In this document: positions 25,178 to 33,385 of the stretch, one piece after another | Numbering within the stretch: position 1 is the first letter of the stretch | How the letters are laid out: every line of letters starts with the position of its first letter | From: Verrucomicrobiales bacterium | GTDB lineage: Bacteria > Verrucomicrobiota > Verrucomicrobiia > Verrucomicrobiales > DEV007 | Length of the DNA: 64,000 nucleotides | NCBI GenBank assembly: GCA_029213005.1 | Contig: JARGPI010000001.1 | Location: 62,001 to 126,000 of the forward strand | Reading direction: 5' to 3' | Made by a program: the position numbers and the translations under genes | Notes under the pieces: model-generated | Databases searched by the model: none | Told to the model about the DNA's origin: nothing | What the model saw: the letters and a program-made list of their open reading frames with translations, nothing else

Positions 25178-26634
25178 TTGAGTTTCTTCCGAATCTTCAT
25201 TCTCAAGATCACTGATGCGGTCGCCAATACCATGACAATTATCATGAAAACGAGCACGGCACCGTCCTGCATAGGCCTAACCAGATCAGATTGCGGGATT
25301 TTGGCGGAAACAATATAAATATGATAGGGCATCGCCTCGACGCCTCTCTGAAGAAACTCGCCGATCTTCCAGACTCCGTCTTCCTTGAGCCCTACCCAGG
25401 GAAGATCTCCTGTCGCAAAAGCGCCCGTGTACATAATGGGTGCAGTTTCACCGGCAACTCGCAAAATGCCAAGTACCGATGCTGTCAACATTCCGGGGAG
25501 CGCATAGGGCAGCACCGCCTTTCGAATCGCCTGCCACTGGGTCGCTCCGAGCGCCAGCGAAGCGTCCCGAAACCCCTGGGGAACCGCCCTCAGTGACTCT
25601 TCACAAGCGGTGATCACAATGGGCAGAACCATACAAGCCAAAGTGCAGCCGGCAGCAATCATTGAGGGTTCCCAGCCCTGAAAGGAGAGCCAGAGTCGTC
25701 GCTTCAATTTCAATAAAGGTCTCAGTTTGGAAATCAGGGTTTCCTCCTCAGGTGTTCTGGGGCTCCGGTAGAACACTTTGGCGCCTTCAGCGTCTCTCAG
25801 ACCGACGATAGTGGCGAGATCCTTCTCAATATCGACCCAGGTAGGTTTTGTGGCATCGATTTCGGATTGTTTGACCCGCTTAACAATGTCTCCCCGGGAG
25901 CTGAACACCGAAAATTCAAAGCCCTCTTCGCCTTTCGTGATCACAATTTTCTGGTTGGCGCTTTCGGGACGCTTCTCGGCCACATCGATACGGTAACCCT
26001 CGTCCGCAATGTTTGACGGATACATCCAGGTCGGTAATTCCCAGGCTTTGGCAGTACGTTCGGCCGGGAGCTGCTTGGTGATAACCGGGAAGAAATAACA
26101 GAAAAAGGCAAAACCAAAAAGTCCGAACACAATCGATGGGACACCCGCGAGATTGATGATCGCCAAACGGATGATTCGAATAAAGGGACCCCTCCGGCTG
26201 TATTCGCTGAGGAAAATCGCCGCTGAAATTCCAATCGACATCGCCAGAACAATACAGATTAAAATGAGAAACACCGTTCCAATCAGCGGGCTTTTAATGC
26301 CGCCTCCCGAATAGTTGGCGCTTTGTTTCGCGAGGATGACGCCATCTGGATTCGCTTCCTGATAATCGCGAAATTCCTGGCTGGTCAGCCGATGGTATTT
26401 TTCATCGCTATCGTAGAAGCCAAACAGAATTTTGGGACGCTCCGACAGAAAGCTCAAACCCTCTTCCATCAGAACCGGAGCTCCGCGAACCACGATTCGC
26501 CCCATAATCAGGGCAAATACAAGAATCACCAGATAGGTGCCACAGCGGAGGCAAACCGTTGCGATCGCCTCGGTGTTGATCCAGGCCTTATCTCTCTCGA
26601 AGATGGGTGGGCTATCCTTGTCCGTTTCTTCCAT
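25171..26634 (-). CDS. pstA: phosphate ABC transporter permease PstA with inserted domain
   Basis: A 487-residue permease, against about 280-300 for typical PstA. The transmembrane core is present: segments near residues 33-50, 118-145 and 158-185, then the EAA-like loop [24 protein letters not shown] and closing segments. About 130 extra residues lie between the third and following membrane segments (from [13 protein letters not shown] to [13 protein letters not shown]) and look soluble, with a beta-rich part ([16 protein letters not shown]). It abuts pstC and overlaps pstB. Extra domains in both permeases suggest a modified periplasmic assembly. Confidence 0.92.
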   Translation of the reverse strand: MEETDKDSPPIFERDKAWINTEAIATVCLRCGTYLVILVFALIMGRIVVRGAPVLMEEGLSFLSERPKILFGFYDSDEKYHRLTSQEFRDYQEANPDGVILAKQSANYSGGGIKSPLIGTVFLILICIVLAMSIGISAAIFLSEYSRRGPFIRIIRLAIINLAGVPSIVFGLFGFAFFCYFFPVITKQLPAERTAKAWELPTWMYPSNIADEGYRIDVAEKRPESANQKIVITKGEEGFEFSVFSSRGDIVKRVKQSEIDATKPTWVDIEKDLATIVGLRDAEGAKVFYRSPRTPEEETLISKLRPLLKLKRRLWLSFQGWEPSMIAAGCTLACMVLPIVITACEESLRAVPQGFRDASLALGATQWQAIRKAVLPYALPGMLTASVLGILRVAGETAPIMYTGAFATGDLPWVGLKEDGVWKIGEFLQRGVEAMPYHIYIVSAKIPQSDLVRPMQDGAVLVFMIIVMVLATASVILRMKIRKKLKW

Positions 26635-28950
26635 TTAGTAAGTCTGATATTTGGTGAGGATTTTCTGCCCGATAAAGTTGATCAAAAGAGTGATGAAAAA
26701 CAGGACGAGCCCGACCATAAACAGCGCGCGATAGTCGACAGAGTCTTTGGCTGCCTCACCGAGACTCTGCGCGATAATGCCCGTCATGGTGTGGCTCGGT
26801 TCTGTAACGACGCCAATCCCTTTAGAAAAGTCGGGTATCGCAATCCGGTTACCCGCGACGAGTAGCACCACCATGGTTTCGCCGATGACCCGGCCAAACC
26901 CGAGGAGAACCGCCGCAATTACTCCGCTCAGGGATGCCGGAAGAATCACCCGGAAAGCGGCCTGGAGGCGGGTCGCTCCCAGAGACAGCGCCCCGTCCCG
27001 ATAATCCGAAGGCACATTATTAAGTGCATCCTCCGCCAGGGTGAAAATGATGGGAACGGCCATAAAGGCGAGAAGAAGCCCTGCGGTCAGCATGTTGAGT
27101 CTCGCATCGATCGGAAAGCCCGGTAACCAGGAAAAAATCGGCCAGTTACTGGCGACTTTAATCATTTGGCCGACCACTACGATCCCGAGAAAGCCGAGCA
27201 CAACAGAGGGAATCGCTCCAATGAACTCGATACAGGGTTTGAGGAAGTTCTGTTCCTTAAAAGAGGCGATTTGATTCACGTAAATCGCACTGGCGATTGA
27301 AATCGGAACCGCGATAACAAGAGCGATGACGGAAATAATTAACGAACCGGTAAACATGGGGAGAATCCCGTAGCGATCCTGAATCTGGCTGTTGTTCGTC
27401 CACTTTTTTCCAAGGAAAAAGGCTCCCGCGGTCTCGGTCCAACCCCAGGGCTCGTTGAATTTCCAGTCGCGGAGTTTTTCCCCGACTCTCTGGAGTTCGG
27501 CGATGTCCTTTTCAAATGTCTCACGAAATGCGGCCAATTCAGTACGGGCCGATTCGGTCTGGAGAGTCGCTGGATCCGGAAATTCTCTGATCGCCGCCCG
27601 GCCTTTTTCCTTCATTTCGATAATCGCCGTTTCATATCGCTCGGTGAGATCGTAAATTTTGCGGGCCTCCTTATCGAAAGGGAAGGCTTTAACAAAACTG
27701 CCCGCTTCGTCCGCCAGTTCCCGGATCATTTTATCGGAACCGCGCTCAAAACGCGTCAAATCAAAGAGCAGGCTTCGCATGTCCGGATCCATGGTGCCGG
27801 CGGGAACTGCTTTGGGAAAAGAATCGAGTTCGTCGCCTCCGGTTCTGAGCACCTCAACAAAATCGGCGTAATTCCCGCTCACGCTGTTGATTATGCCCTC
27901 GACCTTCTCGCGTGTGGCCTCGGGTAACTCGTCGTAGGCTCTGCCATCGGGCTTTAACTCAAAAATGGCTTCGGTAAATCGAAACAGATAGAAGATCCGC
28001 GCATATTCATCGAAATATTCGGCGTCGGCGATGACCTGGAGAACGGCTCCGTATTTTATCTGCCGGATTGAAGGCTCCTTTGAAGCGAGGGCCACATTGA
28101 TCTGCCCTTCGATCTGGCGCGGAACAATTTCATTCGAGTTCGAACGGTCGCGGGTGGTCCGGGTGTGCTCGGATGCTTCCCGCCATATCGCATCGAGAGG
28201 GGCGGCGATATCGGTCCGAAACGTGTTGAAGATATCCTCGAGCGGCTTTGCTGATTCGGCGGCGATGTCCCAGACATCATCATACTTTTCCTCGATCTCT
28301 TCGTAGAATTCGGCATCACCCCGTTCCCAGAAGTTATGGTTGACCACGGCATCGACCACTTTATTTCGATCTTCCTGGGATAGCGGCTGGAGTTCCGGGA
28401 CCCGGGGTTTCTTAATTCGAATGCCCAGAATATTGGTCGTCACGATTTTCTTCCGAAGTTCAGGGCGCCGGGCATCAATTTTTTTCTTTAAACTTTCGAT
28501 CACTGAATCCAGCTTGGCGGCCCGATCCGAGGACTCGCTCGACTCACTTTTACGCTGTTTGATCGCGTCGCGGAGAATCAGTAGGGAATCTCCCAATTCC
28601 CGCTCGGCAAAAATTCTGGTCGCCTCATAGGCGGACATCAATTCCTGGTTATGGCGGTTCGGGTAGGCCAGCTCAGCCTGAAAAGCGCGGTTCAAGGCTC
28701 CGGTGCTGATTTTGTATTTCTGGTAGGCGTCCTCTACCCAGGTGAAATATTCGAGGCCGGATTTGCGATAAGTTTTGAGCTGTTCGTGGTGGCTGGGAAA
28801 GAAAAGCCACGCTTCTTTGAGGAGAAACGCACAGATTAAGACAAGAATAAAAACGGCAAGGCTGGCGTTTCCACCAAAGAAATATTTGATGAACTCCTGC
28901 TTTCCCAGCCCGAGGAATCGAAATCCCTCTCTTTTCTTGTCAAAAATCAT
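26635..28950 (-). CDS. pstC: phosphate ABC transporter permease PstC with very large periplasmic insertion
   Basis: A 771-residue permease; usual PstC proteins have about 300-340 residues. A first membrane segment (about residues 28-48) is followed by about 480 soluble, helical, charged residues, and only then the permease core begins (MFTGSLIISVIALVIAVPIS near residue 525) with the EAA-type loop GALSLGATRLQAAFRVILPAS. The insertion contains repeated coiled-coil-like helices and would lie in the periplasm. First gene of the operon; no pstS precedes it within the window and no clear Pho box was seen in 28951-29148. Confidence 0.9.
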   Translation of the reverse strand: MIFDKKREGFRFLGLGKQEFIKYFFGGNASLAVFILVLICAFLLKEAWLFFPSHHEQLKTYRKSGLEYFTWVEDAYQKYKISTGALNRAFQAELAYPNRHNQELMSAYEATRIFAERELGDSLLILRDAIKQRKSESSESSDRAAKLDSVIESLKKKIDARRPELRKKIVTTNILGIRIKKPRVPELQPLSQEDRNKVVDAVVNHNFWERGDAEFYEEIEEKYDDVWDIAAESAKPLEDIFNTFRTDIAAPLDAIWREASEHTRTTRDRSNSNEIVPRQIEGQINVALASKEPSIRQIKYGAVLQVIADAEYFDEYARIFYLFRFTEAIFELKPDGRAYDELPEATREKVEGIINSVSGNYADFVEVLRTGGDELDSFPKAVPAGTMDPDMRSLLFDLTRFERGSDKMIRELADEAGSFVKAFPFDKEARKIYDLTERYETAIIEMKEKGRAAIREFPDPATLQTESARTELAAFRETFEKDIAELQRVGEKLRDWKFNEPWGWTETAGAFFLGKKWTNNSQIQDRYGILPMFTGSLIISVIALVIAVPISIASAIYVNQIASFKEQNFLKPCIEFIGAIPSVVLGFLGIVVVGQMIKVASNWPIFSWLPGFPIDARLNMLTAGLLLAFMAVPIIFTLAEDALNNVPSDYRDGALSLGATRLQAAFRVILPASLSGVIAAVLLGFGRVIGETMVVLLVAGNRIAIPDFSKGIGVVTEPSHTMTGIIAQSLGEAAKDSVDYRALFMVGLVLFFITLLINFIGQKILTKYQTY

Positions 28951-29148
28951 GAAAACGATCCCATTCTAGCCAGTGAATGGCTCTTGGCTACTCTCTTTTC
29001 TGTCTTGTTATCGGATGATTTTCAAGACCCGAAGAGCTTATGCAGCAGGCAGACCGGGTTGTCCGCTTTGTTTTGTCGGAGCCCGGAATTTCAGTCGGTT
29101 CAGGAAAGTTTTGGTTGAATTGTGCTTCGGGATTGCAGATATCGTCTC

Positions 29149-29808
29149 ATGCCGAGTAAGCCTGTTCTCATTGTCGTTGATTTACAGCGCTATTATATTG
29201 ATCCTGAATCCAATTTCCGTCGCTATCCGGAATCGAGAGACCCTGCCGCGTTTCAATACATCGAGCAGCGTTGCCGGGACATTGTGGTCCCCAACGTGAA
29301 GAAACTTCTCGCCCACTTCCGTGACCATGATTGGCCGGTGGTTTTTCTCCGGTTATGTGGGCAAAATCCCGATCGGTCGGACCTTCATCACAGTTTCCGG
29401 CAATCCAATGAAGTCGCCGAAGCAGCCGGTTACCCCGGGATTTATCCGCTCGCGGACGAGCCAATGGCCGATGTCGTCCCGGATGCGGCTCCTTTGAAGG
29501 GCGAGCTGGTTCTGGATAAGGTGACGTTCAGCGGATTCACTTCATCTGATATCGAGGACGTCTTGATCCGTCTCGATGCGTCGGAATTGGTGTTTTGCGG
29601 ATTGGCGACCAGTCAATGCGTGGATACCACGGCCCGGGACGCGGCTGACCGGGGGTATCCGGTAATTCATGTCGAGGATGCCCAGGCGGACTACTCGGAA
29701 ATGAGCCATCAAACCTCACTCTATGCCTCTCAAGGGGTTTGCGGGGGATGTGTTTATTCGACTGAGGAAGTGATTGAGGTCGATAATCCGGCTGATTTGG
29801 TTTATTAA
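29149..29808 (+). CDS. isochorismatase-family cysteine hydrolase
   Basis: A 219-residue hydrolase with the catalytic triad of the family: Asp in VLIVVDLQRYY (residue 11), Lys in ELVLDKVTFSGF and Cys in FCGLATSQCVDTTARDA. Members include nicotinamidases, N-carbamoylsarcosine amidohydrolases and ureidoacrylate hydrolases; the specific substrate cannot be told. The start at 29149 is preferred because the Asp-bearing strand follows at the usual distance. It stands alone between the pst operon (divergent) and the VCBS-type gene. Confidence 0.88.
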   Translation: MPSKPVLIVVDLQRYYIDPESNFRRYPESRDPAAFQYIEQRCRDIVVPNVKKLLAHFRDHDWPVVFLRLCGQNPDRSDLHHSFRQSNEVAEAAGYPGIYPLADEPMADVVPDAAPLKGELVLDKVTFSGFTSSDIEDVLIRLDASELVFCGLATSQCVDTTARDAADRGYPVIHVEDAQADYSEMSHQTSLYASQGVCGGCVYSTEEVIEVDNPADLVY

Positions 29809-29917
29809 GAATCGGGAAGAGGCTCTCTCGAAAAGGCTTGACGATTTTCTGTTGATTGATGAGTTTGGATCGTTCTAGATTCGATTTCCCTTAAAAGAAC
29901 TCAGCAAAATTTTGACC

Positions 29918-32269
29918 ATGATCCACCAGGACGGTCCAGCTCAAAGGGCTACCGCTAAGCACGCCGACTCTATCACCATTCCCGGGATTCAGGTTACGGA
30001 GACGAATTCTGATTCTCTTTTGGTGGTCTGCTTTTCAGCCGAAGGAACCGGTCAAGTGAATCAACTGGAGCCTTCTGTAACTTACGGCGGTATGTCACTT
30101 GTCCAGATCGGTCAGGGAGTAGGCACGCCGGATGGAACCCACTTCGGCGGAGTCTGGGTTTATGCGATCGGCTCTCCTACCGGTGGTCATGAAGTGGCGG
30201 TCTCCTTTAACGGTGTGATTGCCGATGATATTGCGGCAGTGGCTTCCGTGTTTCACGGCGTGGATCTGGATAACCCGATCGGCTTTCACGGAGGAGCTTA
30301 CTCGTCCGATATCGAATTGCCCGGCTCATCTCAGAGTGCGGGTTCTCTGTTTTTGAGTGCGATGGTCAGTGGATCGGGTGAGGAAAATCAGTTTGCCGCC
30401 GGTTTGCCGGAGACTGACATCATCGCCAGAGTCGAAGCGGGGGATATGTCCCTGAATATTGCTGCCACCGAAGTTTCCGGCGAAATACCACAGAGTATCG
30501 GGTTGAGCCAGGGGGCGGATCGATCATTGAGTGCCCTGGCGGTGATCGAATTTTGTCCGGTTTCCGGAAGTCATCAGCAAGTCGAGAGCCTTTCCGTCAT
30601 CGAAGTGGAATTTCAGGGGCAAAAGTATCCGGTCCACCCGGGAACCACAAGCGAAGACGGCACCGCAGCCACAGGACGCTACGGAACCCTCACGATCGGC
30701 GCAGACGGCTCTTACACCTATCTGACAGATCAGGCGGAGACTGAAAATCTGCCTGCGGAATCAACGGTGCAGGAACAGTTTTCCTACGTGCTTTCGAACG
30801 GTGAAGAAGCCTCGACAGCTAATTTGGTGGTCGAAGCCAAAATCCCGGCTCGCGATCCGGATGGCACTGATGTCGGCGATGGCGCAGGGTACTGCATTAC
30901 CGAAATAGCAGTGGGTGATAGCCGCCCCATTCCTGTGGCACCCGGATCGACGTCCGTTTCCGGAGCGGCAACGATCAAAGGTTATTACGGCACCCTGACG
31001 ATCGGAGCCGATGGGTCCTATGAGTATGCGGTGAATGAATCTCTGGCCGGATCAAATATGCTTGCCCCGGTGGAAATGTTCACCTACACGCTGTCGGACG
31101 GTGTTCACAAAGAGTACGATCAACTCAATATTTCAGTGACGATTCCCGATTTGCCGTCAGAGGAAGTGGATGAGCTGGGCTCATCAAAGTCACAGGAGCC
31201 GACTCAGACCATTTTCAGAGTCACTTTCGCCGATGAGGTTCAGGATGCTAATGAAGATGACTTTGAAATCATCGGAGTTCCCGACGCGCGGGTCGTTAAA
31301 CTGAGTCAGGTCGCCGGGAAAGTTTATGATGTGACCATCGAAGCGGTTAATCTGGATTCCTATAAAGGAAAATTTACGATCACTTACGTTGGGGTTCCCC
31401 AGCAGAAGATGGTGGAGAAGACGGCGGAGGCGATAGTCGCGGTTCCCGATATCTCCGAAAGAGAGACCGTCGCCGAAGACGAGGGGATTGGGGAGCTTTA
31501 TACCGGGCCACCCCCTCAAGTCGAAAAAAAGACGGTAAAGCCTGAGGGAAAACCGAAGGCTTTTTTCTCCCCTGATATGATGGTGTCGAGTGGCGTTCCG
31601 CGGTCGTTCAGTGATTTTAGTAATGTCCAGTATACCGCTGAGATCGATATCGCCGACTATCGGAGCGGTAATGGATCCTCGGTTGGAACGGGAAGCCTGC
31701 TGCCATCAACCGTGTCCACAGGCACCGCGGTTCCCAAACAGATTGAATCGAACGAGGTTTCAACACCACCGTTTCCACGACGCCGGAAAACGACGGCCTG
31801 GCCGCTTAACGGAATCACCAAATTGTTCAGAGAACCCGATGATCCCCGCTTCTTCGGCGGATTCAAAGTGAACGAGAACCGGATTCACAAAGGGCGGATC
31901 GCTTTCGATCCCTATTTTGCGGGAGCGTCCTCTCCAAGCGCCACGATCAGAATTATTATTCAGGACTCATTCGGAATCGAAGTGAAGTCGATCATCGTTA
32001 ACGCCGAAATGTCGGGCTACTGGACGGCCTGTCCTGAAATTGATCTCGATGATACCATCTATCACGTGATTATTGAAGAAACCCCGGCCACCTGGGGCGA
32101 TCTTGCTTTTCCAGCCCGATCGATGGTCGCTGAGTTTTCCGGTGCGGTGAATGTCACACCTGAATTGATGGAAAATCTGGCCCCGGGACAAATCATCGGA
32201 GAAATTATCGTGAGTCGCAGCATGGACGAATGGTTGAACAAGTCTGACCATCCGCAAGAAATTGGCTGA
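29918..32269 (+). CDS. large beta-rich protein with VCBS-type repeats, no signal peptide
   Basis: A protein of about 783 residues. The N-terminal 200 residues form a beta-sandwich (EPSVTYGGMSLVQIG, then AAVASVFHGVDLDNPIGF) resembling a domain found in many large bacterial surface proteins. Two VCBS-like repeats follow, recognised by RYGTLTIGADGSYTYL and YYGTLTIGADGSYEYAV. An Ig-like segment (FRVTFADEVQDANEDDFEI) comes next, then a proline/lysine-rich linker and a C-terminal domain ending in IIVSRSMDEWLNKS. No Sec or Tat signal is visible, which is odd for such domains. The ATG at 29918 is chosen over a TTG 6 bases upstream. Function unknown. Confidence 0.7.
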   Translation: MIHQDGPAQRATAKHADSITIPGIQVTETNSDSLLVVCFSAEGTGQVNQLEPSVTYGGMSLVQIGQGVGTPDGTHFGGVWVYAIGSPTGGHEVAVSFNGVIADDIAAVASVFHGVDLDNPIGFHGGAYSSDIELPGSSQSAGSLFLSAMVSGSGEENQFAAGLPETDIIARVEAGDMSLNIAATEVSGEIPQSIGLSQGADRSLSALAVIEFCPVSGSHQQVESLSVIEVEFQGQKYPVHPGTTSEDGTAATGRYGTLTIGADGSYTYLTDQAETENLPAESTVQEQFSYVLSNGEEASTANLVVEAKIPARDPDGTDVGDGAGYCITEIAVGDSRPIPVAPGSTSVSGAATIKGYYGTLTIGADGSYEYAVNESLAGSNMLAPVEMFTYTLSDGVHKEYDQLNISVTIPDLPSEEVDELGSSKSQEPTQTIFRVTFADEVQDANEDDFEIIGVPDARVVKLSQVAGKVYDVTIEAVNLDSYKGKFTITYVGVPQQKMVEKTAEAIVAVPDISERETVAEDEGIGELYTGPPPQVEKKTVKPEGKPKAFFSPDMMVSSGVPRSFSDFSNVQYTAEIDIADYRSGNGSSVGTGSLLPSTVSTGTAVPKQIESNEVSTPPFPRRRKTTAWPLNGITKLFREPDDPRFFGGFKVNENRIHKGRIAFDPYFAGASSPSATIRIIIQDSFGIEVKSIIVNAEMSGYWTACPEIDLDDTIYHVIIEETPATWGDLAFPARSMVAEFSGAVNVTPELMENLAPGQIIGEIIVSRSMDEWLNKSDHPQEIG

Positions 32270-32301
32270 CACATCACTTCCCGTGGGTAGGTTCCGCCTG
32301 A

Positions 32302-33207
32302 ATGGATAAACAGCACATTCTCTCCGCTACCCAGTTTTCCCGAACCGAACTGGAATTGATCCTCGATCGATCGAGGGAAATGGAAGCTATTCTGCTCGGT
32401 GGTGGTTCGAAAATGTGTGTTGGGAAGATTCTCGGGGCTCTCTTTTACGAGCCTTCGACAAGGACCCGGCTTTCCTTTGAAACAGCAATGTTACGTCTCG
32501 GTGGCGAAGTGATTTCGGAAACGGATGTGACCTTTTCATCCCAGACCAAAGGGGAAGTGATGGAAGACACGATCCGCATCGTGGGCGGTTACGCCGACGT
32601 CATTGCGATCCGGACCAAGACCAAGGGGGAAGCAAAGCTCGCCGCGCACTACTCTCCGGTGCCGGTCCTGAACGGCGGGGACGGAGCGGGGGAGCACCCG
32701 ACCCAGGCGTTGCTGGATCTTTACACCATCGCCAAGCATCACCGAATCGGAGAGGAACCGCTTAAGGTCGCTTTTGTCGGTGACCTGAAATATGGACGGA
32801 CCGTCCATTCGCTCGCCCAGGTGCTTCGGCATTTCGAGGGGATTGAAGTCAGTTTTGTTTCTCCCGAAGTGATTCAGATTCCGGCGGAATACCGGAAGAC
32901 CGATGACCAGATTTTCCATGAATTGTCTGATGAAGTCATCACCGAGTCCGATGTGATCTATGTGACCCGGATGCAAAAAGAGCGCTTTGACGATATGGAA
33001 CAATTCCAGGAGGTCAAAAACGCTTTTATTTTCGATGCCGAAATGGTCGACCGGATGAAGCCCGGGTGTTCGATTCTTCACCCGCTTCCCAGAGTCAATG
33101 AAATCCGCCAGGAGGTGGATGCCCTGCCACAGGCCAAATATTTCGAGCAGGCTCAAAATGGAGTCCCTGTAAGGATGGCGCTGATCGCGGAAGTTCTTGG
33201 GGTTTAG
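32302..33207 (+). CDS. pyrB: aspartate carbamoyltransferase catalytic subunit
   Basis: Condenses carbamoyl phosphate and aspartate in de novo pyrimidine synthesis. The 301-residue protein has the carbamoyl-phosphate-binding motif FYEPSTRTRLSFETA, the HPTQALLDLYTI motif in the hinge region, and the aspartate-loop region HPLPRVNEI near the C-terminus. No pyrI or pyrC is adjacent. It begins 32 bases after the preceding gene; a separate promoter cannot be excluded. Confidence 0.96.
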   Translation: MDKQHILSATQFSRTELELILDRSREMEAILLGGGSKMCVGKILGALFYEPSTRTRLSFETAMLRLGGEVISETDVTFSSQTKGEVMEDTIRIVGGYADVIAIRTKTKGEAKLAAHYSPVPVLNGGDGAGEHPTQALLDLYTIAKHHRIGEEPLKVAFVGDLKYGRTVHSLAQVLRHFEGIEVSFVSPEVIQIPAEYRKTDDQIFHELSDEVITESDVIYVTRMQKERFDDMEQFQEVKNAFIFDAEMVDRMKPGCSILHPLPRVNEIRQEVDALPQAKYFEQAQNGVPVRMALIAEVLGV

Positions 33208-33385
33208 CGTTCTATTATTACAAAAATATCCGGATTTAGTAGTCCTGAATTTTTGCATAGAAACTTAGGTTGGAACGTCGCTGAAGAGAGCTTTTCAGCA
33301 TTTAATCTGCTTAAAGGCGGATCTTTGAACGTTTATATACCTAAGTCACTCCAATTATACGGGTGCATTGCGCCCAACGCGAAAC

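Noticed and set aside
28951..29148. Pho box upstream of pstC
   Set aside because: Only a single CTGTC half-site-like sequence is visible; no pair at the expected spacing.
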